From CAZWSC01 sp964636385 (GTDB lineage: Bacteria; Eisenbacteria; RBG-16-71-46; CAIMUX01): a stretch of 32,977 nt of DNA. The first letter of the stretch is position 1. Each line of letters opens with the position of its first letter. The DNA is taken from positions 1 through 32,977 of the forward strand of contig CAZWSC010000009.1 of the NCBI GenBank assembly GCA_964636385.1, written 5' to 3'. This document shows positions 8,470 through 16,255 of this stretch, one piece after another. The notes beneath the pieces are model-generated. The model worked only from the letters and a program-made list of their open reading frames with translations, searched no databases and was not told the origin of the DNA. A program made the translations under genes and the position numbers.

Positions 8470-9267
8470 CTATCTCGATTCCGTCCTCGAAACTCCCTGC
8501 AAGGCGGGAGCATCCCCCGCCGGCCCCGGCCTTGCCACCATCAACCTACCGCACACCCACTCGGCCACGTCAACCGCCAGGTGATCCCGGGAATGCAGCA
8601 GCGAGGCCCCCCTTACCGCGCCGCCGAGGGTCCACAGCTCACTGCGGCGCCGCGTTTCCACGTACAGATCAAGGTGTGCCTCCGACGCCCCCGGGGCAGC
8701 CCGCGTCGCGATGATCAGCAGCGGCAGGTCCAGGACCGAAAACGCCGGGGCGAGGGCATGATCCTCATCCTTCGGCATGGGCGATACCAGGAAGATGCAG
8801 ACCGGTGGCCTTCGCGCCCCCGCTGCGGCAGCAGCAGCCATGCCGCATCCCCGCCCGGCCGCTCCGATCGCCCACTCCACCTCAGCATGCGCGCCGACCA
8901 GCGAGTCGATCCGCGCCAGCAGCCGCTGCCCGGTCGTCGGTCCGGTTCGACCCCGCCGGCCCGTGGGAGCAGTCTCCGACACCCCTCCCCATGACTCCGT
9001 GTACACCCTGCAGCCCCGGGATTCCATCAGCCCGGCGAGCCCTGAGAACGCCTCACGTGGATCATCCGTGTCCGCGATCAGAATCACCGCTGGAGAAGGA
9101 CCGGACACGGACCGATACAGATCGTTGGAAGGAACCTCTCCGGCCGCATGCGTGTCGCTCATTGCCGACGGTGCAACGACCGGAGTGCACAGGAAGAGCA
9201 GCAGAACCGCCCGGGCAGCGCATCTCCCGACAGATGGCGCAAGGCGACAATGGAGGACGCCTCTCAT
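8470..9267 (-). CDS. Secreted alpha/beta-hydrolase-like protein with a degenerate nucleophile elbow
   Basis: 265 residues. The N-terminus has a hydrophobic signal segment (residues 19-34, ARAVLLLFLCTPVVAP). Afterwards the order is that of an alpha/beta hydrolase: strand PAVILIADTDD, a helix, strand RGCRVYTESWGG, a helix with RIDSLVGAHAEVEWAIGAAG, strand PPVCIFLVSPMP, strand LPLLIIAT, and a late DHL with a likely His position. The nucleophile elbow, normally GxSxG, reads GAAGRGCG (135-142), so the Ser is missing and catalysis by the usual triad is unlikely. The ATG at 9267 has no good Shine-Dalgarno and overlaps the start codon of the divergent gene; an in-frame ATG at 9297 is the only nearby upstream alternative. 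It heads the four-gene envelope cassette. The fold call is moderate and the function unknown. Confidence 0.5.
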   Translation of the reverse strand: MRGVLHCRLAPSVGRCAARAVLLLFLCTPVVAPSAMSDTHAAGEVPSNDLYRSVSGPSPAVILIADTDDPREAFSGLAGLMESRGCRVYTESWGGVSETAPTGRRGRTGPTTGQRLLARIDSLVGAHAEVEWAIGAAGRGCGMAAAAAAGARRPPVCIFLVSPMPKDEDHALAPAFSVLDLPLLIIATRAAPGASEAHLDLYVETRRRSELWTLGGAVRGASLLHSRDHLAVDVAEWVCGRLMVARPGPAGDAPALQGVSRTESR

Positions 9268-9610
9268 GGAGTTCGAAGATCTGCAACGTCTTGACATGCT
9301 AGGATTCGACGAGCAAAGCGAGACCTGGTTCGTGCGGTCCCGGGAGTCTCATCGCCTCATGCTCACCAGGCGCTCCCTGGCAAGGCTTGTTCAGATGTAC
9401 AACTCCATACACTCGGGCAACACCCTTGCCCTGATGGAAAGGCGGGAACTGGAGCGCATGGACGATTCCCGCAGGAGGCAGGCCGCCGAGCTTCGCGACC
9501 TGCGGCTCAGGGTCGATCGCTGGAGCGGGCGCGGGCCCCTCGCCATTCTCGGCCGCATACGCACGGCATGGGCGTGGAGCAGACCGGCCGGACGCAATCT
9601 CCATCAGTAG
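9266..9610 (+). CDS. Small soluble protein of unknown function
   Basis: 114 residues, no signal peptide and no membrane segment. It is highly charged: residues 1-45 carry the FDEQSETWFVRSRESHRLML stretch and residues 50-90 are predicted helix or coiled coil (ALMERRELERMDDSRRRQA). No family is recognised. ATG at 9266 is supported by GGAGG nine bases upstream. The gene starts inside the divergent hydrolase-like gene (the two ATGs share bases in CATG at 9265-9268), and its TAG end overlaps the convergent ccmD end by seven bases. It is thus wedged between two minus-strand operons with no intergenic DNA, and any promoter must lie inside the neighbour's coding sequence. It is more believable than an antisense shadow because the minus strand here otherwise has no gene between ccmD and the hydrolase-like gene. 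Confidence 0.6.
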   Translation: MEFEDLQRLDMLGFDEQSETWFVRSRESHRLMLTRRSLARLVQMYNSIHSGNTLALMERRELERMDDSRRRQAAELRDLRLRVDRWSGRGPLAILGRIRTAWAWSRPAGRNLHQ

Positions 9611-9801
9611 GATCCTCCGCAACGCCCGGATCCCTGTCCGCTCTCCCGCCCCGACTCGCACCTCCGTTCGTCGACAAGGCGGTGTAGCATGCTGATCTCC
9701 CTGCGCGCCCGCTCCGTGCGGCGATGCAGGCCGGCGATATACAAGGCCAGCAGAAGCCACACCAGGCCGAACGCGAGCACCAGGTATTGCAGTTGTGTCA
9801 C
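9604..9801 (-). CDS. ccmD: CcmD-like small membrane protein of cytochrome c maturation
   Basis: 65 residues: one N-terminal membrane helix (YLVLAFGLVWLLLALYIAGL, residues 6-25), then a basic helix HRRTERARREISMLHRL, then a polar tail. This matches the CcmD plan of a helix followed by Arg-rich cytoplasmic sequence. In System I, CcmD helps release holo-CcmE from the CcmABC complex. It starts with GTG at 9801, overlapping the ccmC stop in a GTGA, as ccmD usually follows ccmC. The last 20 or so residues (Cys-, Gly- and Ser-rich) are longer than typical. Its end overlaps the convergent 9266 gene by seven bases. Too small for motif proof, but position and plan agree. Confidence 0.75.
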   Translation of the reverse strand: MTQLQYLVLAFGLVWLLLALYIAGLHRRTERARREISMLHRLVDERRCESGRESGQGSGRCGGSY

Positions 9802-10532
9802 GGCAGGTCCTCCTCCCCGACTGCAGCGCGCAGGTCTCCCACCTCGGTCTCCAGCAACGCTGTCCCCATCCGCAGAAGGAACAGCGTCACTGCGATCAGC
9901 AGCACCGCAAGCGCGCCGGCTGCCAGCGCGATTCCCATTCCGGGCGCAAGGCCGCCGCTCCTGAATATGAAGGGCTCCGGATGCTGGGTGCGAAACCAGT
10001 GGACGGACATGTAGACCATCGGCACCCCGATCGACCCGACGATCCCGAGCACGGCCGAGTGGCGCCGCACGCGGGGATCCCCCGGCGAGAAGATGCGGAG
10101 CAGGATGTATGACGCGTATATGAGCCAGAGCACCAGGGTGCTCGTCAGCCTCGCATCCCAGGTCCACCAGGCTCCCCACGCATACCTCGCCCAGACCGGG
10201 CCGGTGAGAAGCACTGCCGTGCAGCAAAGAAGCCCGACCTCCGCGGCCGCCTCGGCGGTCTGGTCCCAGGTCCTCGTACCCCGCGCCAGGAATCCGATGG
10301 AGCCCGCCATCACACCCAGGAAGCCGATGAAGGCGGCCATGGCAAATGGAACGTGGAAGTAGAAGATCCGCTGCACATCGCCGCCCGCAGCCAGGGTCGC
10401 CCGGGGTGCCCGGTTCAGCGCCAGATCCAGGGCAAGCAGGACGGCCGGGATAGACACAAGGGCGGAAACGAGCCCGGCACTGTTGAGCACGCATCGGGAG
10501 AATGTACGGGACGAGGTTTCGATCGCGTCCAC
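9798..10532 (-). CDS. ccmC: CcmC heme-handling membrane protein
   Basis: 244 residues with six hydrophobic segments. The tryptophan-rich periplasmic WWD motif is clear (WARYAWGAWWTWDARLTS, about residues 112-129), flanked by two likely heme-ligand His residues in FYFHVPFAM and in VHWFRTQHPEP. CcmC loads heme onto CcmE in the membrane as part of System I. The start is GTG at 10532, with GAGGAG and AAGGGG just upstream, six bases after the ccmB stop. The 25 residues or so after the last helix (LETEVGDLRAAVGEED) form a charged tail. Gene order A-B-C-D is canonical. CcmF and CcmH are not in this window. Confidence 0.93.
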   Translation of the reverse strand: MDAIETSSRTFSRCVLNSAGLVSALVSIPAVLLALDLALNRAPRATLAAGGDVQRIFYFHVPFAMAAFIGFLGVMAGSIGFLARGTRTWDQTAEAAAEVGLLCCTAVLLTGPVWARYAWGAWWTWDARLTSTLVLWLIYASYILLRIFSPGDPRVRRHSAVLGIVGSIGVPMVYMSVHWFRTQHPEPFIFRSGGLAPGMGIALAAGALAVLLIAVTLFLLRMGTALLETEVGDLRAAVGEEDLP

Positions 10533-10538
10533 CCCCTT

Positions 10539-11219
10539 CTACTCCTCGAGGAGATGATCAAACAGCAGAAGACCAGCCCCGAGAAAGAGCAGGTCATACA
10601 CCACGAGCAGTGTCAGCCAGTCCCCCCCCTCGTCCAGGGGCCTCCCTGTGAGCGCCAGACCGGTCAACTGAGCGCAGGCGATAAGGGCCGGGATCCAGAC
10701 CGGGTACAGGATGATCGGCAGCAGCACCTCCCTCATCCGGCTTCCGCTCGCAGGCACCGCCAGCAGCGTTCCGACCGCCGAGAAGCCCAGGCTGCCGAGG
10801 CATGCTATCAGCGCCAGCCGGGACAGACAAGGCAGGATGGGAACCCGCAGCAGGATGGAGAAGGCCGGAAGCGTCACGGCCTGCACGAGGATCAGGCAGA
10901 GGAAGTTCGCCGCGGTCTTGCCGGCGAAGACAGCGCTGCGGTCAACGGGCGCAAGCAACAGGCCCTGGATGGAGCCCGATTCCCTCTCCACCGAGAAGGA
11001 GCGCAGGAGACCGAGCACCCCTGTGAAGGTGAAGATGATCCAGAGGATTCCGGGTGCCGTCACACCCGCATCAACCGGCCGGGCCTGCATGGCGAACCCG
11101 AACAGGACTACAGCCAGAAGTGAGAAGAAAGCCATCGACAGCACGGTTTCGCGCGATCTCCACTCTAGGAGGAGGTCCTTGCGCAGGACTGCCGTGGCGA
11201 CCCTCAGGTACGCGCTCAC
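10539..11219 (-). CDS. ccmB: CcmB heme-exporter membrane subunit
   Basis: 226 residues, the usual CcmB size. Motifs are typical: LRKDLLLEWRSRETVLSM at the N-terminus, then FTGVLGLLRSFSVERESG and GLLLAPVDRSAVFAGK, and about six membrane segments. CcmB pairs with the CcmA ATPase and CcmC in the complex that releases heme-loaded CcmE. The start is GTG at 11219, overlapping the ccmA stop in a GTGA, with GGAGGGG four to eight bases upstream. Longer forms of this frame run antisense-like through ccmA and are not real. It ends six bases before ccmC. Confidence 0.92.
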   Translation of the reverse strand: MSAYLRVATAVLRKDLLLEWRSRETVLSMAFFSLLAVVLFGFAMQARPVDAGVTAPGILWIIFTFTGVLGLLRSFSVERESGSIQGLLLAPVDRSAVFAGKTAANFLCLILVQAVTLPAFSILLRVPILPCLSRLALIACLGSLGFSAVGTLLAVPASGSRMREVLLPIILYPVWIPALIACAQLTGLALTGRPLDEGGDWLTLLVVYDLLFLGAGLLLFDHLLEE

Positions 11220-11938
11220 GACCCCTCCACAGCCACGCCTGCCGGAAGCGCGAAGAGCCTGTGGTAGGCCGCCTCGAGCACCGACGCGGTGCTGTCGCCT
11301 CCAGCGGCCTCCACCAGCCTGCCACGCAGCAGAAAGGCGGCCCTGGTTGCGACCGGCTCCGCATGGGCGGGATGGTGCACACTCATGATCAGAGCGCCGC
11401 CCCCTTGCCGGAACTCCACAAGGGTACGGCTCAGCCACCGCATCCCGCCCGGATCCAGGCCTGTAGCAGGCTCGTCCAGAAGAAGCAGCGCCGGCTCGTG
11501 CAGAAGAGCGCGGCCCAGCGAGAGCCTCTGGACCATCCCCCGGCTGTACTCGCGCACCAGTCTGTGCCCCGCACGGGACAGGCCGACCCTGCCCAGCGTG
11601 CGATCCGCGAGTTCTGCCGGGCGCCGCAGGGAGAAGAGCTCGGCCGCGAAGAGGAGATTCTCGCGGCCGGTAAGCCCCCCGTACAGGAGCGACTCGTGCC
11701 CGGCGAAGCCTATGCGCCGCCGTTGGCGCGGATCAGAGGAGCGGAACGGACGGCCGTCAAACTCGATCCTTCCCTCCTGCTGCTTGTGGAGACCTGCCAG
11801 GACCCGCAGGAGAGTCGACTTGCCGGCGCCGTTCGGACCAAGCAGGACCAGGGCCTCTCCAGCGTCGATACGCAGGTCGATCCCGGCCAGCACCGGGGCG
11901 CCCCCGTATCCCTTGACCAGGCCCCGGACCTCGAGCAT
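11216..11938 (-). CDS. ccmA: CcmA ATP-binding subunit
   Basis: 240 residues, a single ABC ATPase domain. Walker A is GPNGAGKST (about residues 34-42), the signature region is YSRGMVQRLSLGRAL, Walker B is LLLLDEPATGLD and the switch His lies in SVHHPAH. CcmA uses ATP hydrolysis to release holo-CcmE from CcmC/CcmD. The ATG at 11938 shares its A with the ccmE stop (TGATG); an adjacent TTG at 11941 is possible but sits against the Shine-Dalgarno (GGGGGAGG). Neighbours ccmE upstream and ccmB downstream fix the identity, which sequence alone would leave open among small ABC ATPases. Confidence 0.92.
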   Translation of the reverse strand: MLEVRGLVKGYGGAPVLAGIDLRIDAGEALVLLGPNGAGKSTLLRVLAGLHKQQEGRIEFDGRPFRSSDPRQRRRIGFAGHESLLYGGLTGRENLLFAAELFSLRRPAELADRTLGRVGLSRAGHRLVREYSRGMVQRLSLGRALLHEPALLLLDEPATGLDPGGMRWLSRTLVEFRQGGGALIMSVHHPAHAEPVATRAAFLLRGRLVEAAGGDSTASVLEAAYHRLFALPAGVAVEGS

Positions 11939-12423
11939 CAACCTCCCCCGTAACCGGTTCGAGGAATCGATTCGGGATGCCGGGACTCCCGGTCATCCGG
12001 CACGGCCTCCTCGTACCTGCTGGGGCACTTGTTGAGAAGGAAGAAGGCCTCGAAAAGGCCCGCCGGCGTATAGGTCCCCTCGGCAACGATCTCGCCGTCT
12101 TCCGCGAATGTGTCAGGCACAACACCGCGGTAGTGTACGGGGATCGATGCGCTGCCGTCCGTGATCTCGAATGATAGCTCGACTGCCTCCCTGTGCACTG
12201 TGCCGGGCACAACCCTGCCGGCGACGCGCACCCCCTCCCTGCGTATCCCGTCCGAGCCGCCGACCAGTTCGCTCACGGTAACGTAGTAGACCAGTCCGCC
12301 ACGGTTGGCCCGGATCACGATCACGGTCACCGCGGCGACCGCAAGAATGACAGCCGCCGCGACCCGCAGTCTCCGTCCGTATGCCGGTGGGTCGGGGCTC
12401 GTATTGTGCCGACTGCCGCCCAT
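11938..12423 (-). CDS. ccmE: CcmE heme chaperone, CxxxY (System I*) type
   Basis: 161 residues: a cytoplasmic N-terminus, one membrane anchor (residues 20-37, RVAAAVILAVAAVTVIVI), then the OB-fold heme chaperone domain (EGVRVAGRVVPGTV, ELSFEITDG, IPVHYRGVVPDTF, VVAEG-like strand EIVAEGTY). The heme-binding loop reads LLNKCPSRYEE, so the residue that binds heme covalently is Cys133, four before Tyr137, in place of the His of the usual HxxxY. CxxxY CcmE is known from Archaea and some Deltaproteobacteria, in the System I variant that lacks CcmH. ATG at 12423 has GGAGAAG six bases upstream and starts 25 bases after the dnaE stop. It is first in the ccm cluster, an uncommon place for ccmE. Confidence 0.9.
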   Translation of the reverse strand: MGGSRHNTSPDPPAYGRRLRVAAAVILAVAAVTVIVIRANRGGLVYYVTVSELVGGSDGIRREGVRVAGRVVPGTVHREAVELSFEITDGSASIPVHYRGVVPDTFAEDGEIVAEGTYTPAGLFEAFFLLNKCPSRYEEAVPDDRESRHPESIPRTGYGGG

Positions 12424-12448
12424 GGCTTCTCCGCTGAATCGAACCGGA

Positions 12449-15400
12449 CTAGCCTGCAGCCCCAAGAGCGCCGGCCACCCCGGACGACCGGTCCCCGGCG
12501 GCCTCCCGCTCCAGCCGGCGCAGGTCGTCGCCGAAGAGATCGGCGGTTCGCCCACCCCGGTACTCGCCCAGAGTAACACGCAGGGCGGCCTCTCCGGCGA
12601 TCTCCCGCAGACCGCAGCAGAGATCAGGGCCGGGCCGGACCCGGGTGCTGCGCAGGCGCATCTGTACGCCGCCAAGCATCCTGGGATCGACGTGCAGGAA
12701 CACGGGGCAGGCCCCGGGATGTCGGCCCAGCAGGCTGTTCAGGGCGCACAACCGATCCTCCCCCCACTTCGTCGAAACGACTACGTGGACCACGAGCCCG
12801 CCCTTTTCCGCGAGGTTCTCCAGGAGATGCGCCTCCGCCAGCAGGATCTTCGGCTTCTCCTGCTCCCGCGTGGACAGACGCCCCTTTATCAGGACCGGCT
12901 GGTCCGAGGTCAGAAGATCGCGGCACCCGGCGAAGGGATCGGCAAAGGCAATGCACTCCACCGTGCCGGTGAAATCCTCGACCGTGACGAAGGCCATCTC
13001 CCTGCCCTTCTTGTCGCTGGAGATCCTGGCGTGGACCGGTATGCCGCCCAGGATCACATCCCTGCCGTCCTCGGCGCCTTCGAGATCCTGCGTACTGATG
13101 CTGCCGAGCCCTTCGAGGGTTGACCTCCAGGGATCGAGAGGGTGGGCGGAAACGTAGAACCCGAGGGCAGCCTTCTCGCGCCGCAGGGTCTCGCCAGGAT
13201 CCCACGATTGAGTTGAGGGAAGCGATGGCCTGGATGCCTCCTCCGCAACACCCCCGAAGAGCGAGCCCTGCCCGTTCTCCTTCTCGGCGCGACGCCTCGC
13301 TCCCCACTCGCTCGCGAGCGGGAGCGCATCCAGGAGGGACGCGCGAGACGGCCCGAACGCATCCATCGCGCCGGCATGGATCAACGCCTCGAGGCACTTG
13401 CGATTGGCCGGCCCCGGATCGATCCTCTCGCAGAAATCGAAGAGATCCACGAAGGGCCTGGAGGCGCGTGCGGTCCGGACCGCCTCGACCGCGTTGTGCC
13501 CGACGCCCTTCACAGCCCCGAGCCCGAATCGAATGGCCTCCCCGTGCACCGTGAACTGCTCATCCGAAAGGTTGATGTCCGGGGGAAGCACACGGATACC
13601 CATCCGCTTCGCCTCGGTAAGCAGGATCATCACCCTGTCCGAGTTGGACATCTCCGAGGTCACGGCCGCGGCCATGAACTCAACCGGGTGGTGCACCTTC
13701 AGGTATGCCGTCTGGTAGGCGACGAAGGCATATCCTGCCGAGTGGGACTTGTTGAAGCCGTAGCCGGAGAAGTGCGCCATCAGGTCGAAGATCCGCTGTG
13801 CGGCAGCCTCCGGGATCTCCCGCTCGCGCGACCGCTCCAGGAAGAGCGCCCGCTGCTCGTCCATGATCTCCTTCTTCTTCTTCCCCATGGCACGGCGCAG
13901 AAGATCCGCCTCGCCCAGCGAGTAGCCGGCGAGCTCCGAGGCGATCTGCATCACCTGCTCCTGGTAGACAATGACGCCGTACGTCTCCCTCAGGATCGGC
14001 TCGAGGAGCGGGTGCTCGTACTCGATCCTCCTGCGGCCGTGCTTGCGCTCGATGAAGTCATCCACCATCCCCGAGCCGAGCGGACCGGGCCGGTAGAGGG
14101 CGTTCATGGCGATCATGTCCTCCAGGCACTCCGGGCGGAGCTTGCGCAGGTACTCCGCCATGCCCGAACTTTCGAACTGGAAGATGCCGACAGTGTCGCC
14201 GCGCGCCAGGAGGCGGAAGGTCTCCGGGTCATCCAGCGGGATGTTCTGCAGGTCCAGTTCAATGCCACGCCCGGCGAGGGACTCGAGGCAGTCCTGCAGG
14301 ACCGTGAGGGTGCGCAGGCCAAGGAAGTCCATCTTCAGAAGCCCCACCTTCTCACATGCCCCCTTCTCCCACTGGGTCGTGACCTCATTGTCGTTGGTAC
14401 GGTAGAGCGGAACGTTCTCGGTCAGGGGCGTGGGGGTTATGACAACCCCGGCGGCGTGCGTCGATGCATGGCGGGCCAGCCCTTCGAGAACGCGGGCGAT
14501 CGATATGAGCTCCCTGACCCTGTCATCGCCGTTGCCCGCCTTCTTCAGGTCGGGCGACTGCTCGAGCGCGCGCTCGAGTGTGATTCCGAGTTCTGCGGGG
14601 ATCATCTTGGCAATCCTGTCCACATCGCCGTAGGGCATTCCAAGGACCCGTCCCACGTCACGGATCACAGCCCGGGCCGCCATTGTGCCGAAGGTGATTA
14701 TCTGGCAGACGTTGTCGGCGCCGTAGCGCTCAACGACGTACTGGATGACCTTGCTCCTGCCCCTGTCGGAGAAGTCGACGTCGATGTCCGGCATGGTGAC
14801 CCGCTCCGGATTGAGGAAGCGCTCGAACAGCAGGCTGTACCGGATTGGGTCGATCGTCGTTATTCCGAGCGTGTAGGCGACAAGGCTGCCTGCGGCCGAA
14901 CCGCGGCCCGGACCGACCGGAACCCCCTGGCTGCGGGCGTAGGCGATGAAGTCCTGGACGATGAGGAAGTACCCTGCGTACCCCATCTGCCGGATGATCC
15001 CCAGCTCGTACTGCAGACGTTCAAGCAGCTCGCCGGAGACCTGGGGATACAGCCGGTCAAGCCCTCCGCGACACAGATGTCCGAGATACTCATCGGGGTC
15101 ATCGAAGCCCTGCGGAAGCGGGAAGCCGGGCAGCTTCAGCCTTCCGAACTCCATCGTAACGTCGCACATCTCGGCGATGCGCAAGGTGTTCGCCAGGGCA
15201 TCCTTCACGTGCCCGAAGAGCGAGTACATCTCCTGCGGGCTCTTGAAGTACATCTGGTCGGTGGAGAAGTGCATCCTGTCGGCGTCATCCCTCTTCTTCC
15301 CGGTCTGAATGCACAGAAGGACATCGTGAGCTGCCGCATGTTCCTTCCGCAGGTAGTGACAGTCGTTTGTGGCGACCAGCGGCAGATCCATCTCGCCGGC

Positions 15401-15979
15401 AAGGTCAATCATGCGCCTGTTGACCACCTCCTCCTCCGGAATGCCGTGATCCTGCAGTTCGAGGTAGAACTGCCCGTCGTAGATCTCCCGGTAGAAGGCG
15501 GCGGCAGACCTCGCATCGTCAAACCGCTCCGCCAGCAGATGGCGGCTCACCTCGCCGTTGAGACAAGCGGAGAGGGCTGTGATCCCCTCGCTGTGTTCGG
15601 CAAGGAGCTCCCGGTCAACCCGCGGTTTGTAGTAGAACCCTTCGGTAAAGGCCCGGCTGGTGAGCTTCACCAGGTTTGCGTACCCGGCCTGGTTGCGTGC
15701 AAGCAGGAGGAGGTGGCAACTCTTCTGATCCCTGCCCGGGATACGGTCGAAACGGCTCCCGGGAGCAACGTATGTCTCCAGCCCCAGAACCGGCCGCAGA
15801 TCCCTCTCCCGCGCGGCCCGGTAGAACTGCACCGCGCCGAACATGTTGCCGTGATCCGTGATGGCGGCCGCAGGCATCCCCATATCCGCAGCCAGGTCCA
15901 GCATCTCGTCTATCCGGACTGCCCCGTCGAGAAGGCTGAACTGCGTGTGGCAGTGAAGGTGAACGAACGGGTGCCTCAC
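12449..15979 (-). CDS. dnaE: DNA polymerase III alpha subunit (replicative polymerase)
   Basis: 1176 residues, a standard DnaE length. The N-terminal PHP domain keeps likely metal ligands: HLHCH (7-11), DHGNMFG, LGLETYV, a His in CHLLLLARN, Cys in ALSACLNGE and the DCH of ATNDCHYL. A Mn-dependent proofreading activity in cis is therefore plausible, as in DnaE1 of Mycobacterium. The polymerase core has PDIDVDF with catalytic Asp400 and Asp402, preceded by GPGRGSAAGS. The C-terminus has an OB fold (GGIPVHARISSDKKG...FVTVEDFTG) and a tail with VTLGEYRGG. GTG at 15979 is chosen because the PHP domain starts at once and GGAGG lies four bases upstream. A candidate promoter lies at 16051-16080. The ccm genes follow after 25 bases and are probably on the same transcript. 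Confidence 0.97.
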   Translation of the reverse strand: MRHPFVHLHCHTQFSLLDGAVRIDEMLDLAADMGMPAAAITDHGNMFGAVQFYRAARERDLRPVLGLETYVAPGSRFDRIPGRDQKSCHLLLLARNQAGYANLVKLTSRAFTEGFYYKPRVDRELLAEHSEGITALSACLNGEVSRHLLAERFDDARSAAAFYREIYDGQFYLELQDHGIPEEEVVNRRMIDLAGEMDLPLVATNDCHYLRKEHAAAHDVLLCIQTGKKRDDADRMHFSTDQMYFKSPQEMYSLFGHVKDALANTLRIAEMCDVTMEFGRLKLPGFPLPQGFDDPDEYLGHLCRGGLDRLYPQVSGELLERLQYELGIIRQMGYAGYFLIVQDFIAYARSQGVPVGPGRGSAAGSLVAYTLGITTIDPIRYSLLFERFLNPERVTMPDIDVDFSDRGRSKVIQYVVERYGADNVCQIITFGTMAARAVIRDVGRVLGMPYGDVDRIAKMIPAELGITLERALEQSPDLKKAGNGDDRVRELISIARVLEGLARHASTHAAGVVITPTPLTENVPLYRTNDNEVTTQWEKGACEKVGLLKMDFLGLRTLTVLQDCLESLAGRGIELDLQNIPLDDPETFRLLARGDTVGIFQFESSGMAEYLRKLRPECLEDMIAMNALYRPGPLGSGMVDDFIERKHGRRRIEYEHPLLEPILRETYGVIVYQEQVMQIASELAGYSLGEADLLRRAMGKKKKEIMDEQRALFLERSREREIPEAAAQRIFDLMAHFSGYGFNKSHSAGYAFVAYQTAYLKVHHPVEFMAAAVTSEMSNSDRVMILLTEAKRMGIRVLPPDINLSDEQFTVHGEAIRFGLGAVKGVGHNAVEAVRTARASRPFVDLFDFCERIDPGPANRKCLEALIHAGAMDAFGPSRASLLDALPLASEWGARRRAEKENGQGSLFGGVAEEASRPSLPSTQSWDPGETLRREKAALGFYVSAHPLDPWRSTLEGLGSISTQDLEGAEDGRDVILGGIPVHARISSDKKGREMAFVTVEDFTGTVECIAFADPFAGCRDLLTSDQPVLIKGRLSTREQEKPKILLAEAHLLENLAEKGGLVVHVVVSTKWGEDRLCALNSLLGRHPGACPVFLHVDPRMLGGVQMRLRSTRVRPGPDLCCGLREIAGEAALRVTLGEYRGGRTADLFGDDLRRLEREAAGDRSSGVAGALGAAG

Positions 15980-16050
15980 GAGGCCTCCAACCGTATAACG
16001 CACTGCATACCAAGAAGATAAGTGATGAACCAGTCCTTTGGGTGACCCGC

Positions 16051-16080
16051 AGTCTAGCATGCCCGCCCGGGGTGCGACAA
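16051..16080 (-). promoter_or_regulatory. Candidate sigma70-type promoter of dnaE-ccm
   Basis: On the minus strand: TTGTCG (16080-16075), an 18-bp spacer, TAGACT (16056-16051), with TGC just before the -10 as in extended -10 promoters. The expected start near 16044 gives a leader of about 65 nt. The same 18-bp spacing and the same TAGACT recur upstream of the CorC gene at 21326. Confidence 0.5.
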
Positions 16081-16100
16081 ATGGAAACAGAGGTGGCGGC

Positions 16101-16233
16101 ATCCCTCCGGATCGCCGGTTCCAGTCAATCCCTCCGGCAACTCCCGAGGCGGAGTTTGACAGCCTTCGCCCGACAACCCTATAGTGCGCCCATTGGTCGG
16201 ACAGTGAGTCGCCATCGTCTTGGCCGGAGGGAT
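16101..16233. repeat. Three copies of ATCCCTCCGG around a promoter
   Basis: The 10-mer occurs at 16101-16110 and 16128-16137 (direct) and as its complement at 16224-16233, bracketing the promoter at 16156-16185 in the divergent dnaE/16256 intergenic region (276 bp). It could be a regulator site. Function is not shown. Confidence 0.45.
16156..16185 (+). promoter_or_regulatory. Strong sigma70-type promoter
   Basis: A perfect TTGACA (16156-16161), an 18-bp spacer and TATAGT (16180-16185, five of six consensus bases). Transcription should start near 16192, giving a leader of about 64 nt to the ATG at 16256. It is the best consensus promoter in the window and probably drives both 16256 and 16803. 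Confidence 0.75.
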
Positions 16234-16255
16234 CCCGGAACAGGAGACCATTACC

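Noticed and set aside
9604..10494. 296-codon minus frame covering ccmC and ccmD
   Set aside because: Only its last 65 codons are real (ccmD); the rest is ccmC read in the wrong frame.
13376..16021. 881-codon open frame on the plus strand across dnaE
   Set aside because: It is exactly antisense to the well-conserved dnaE, shows no recognisable domain and is typical of spurious frames in G+C-rich DNA.
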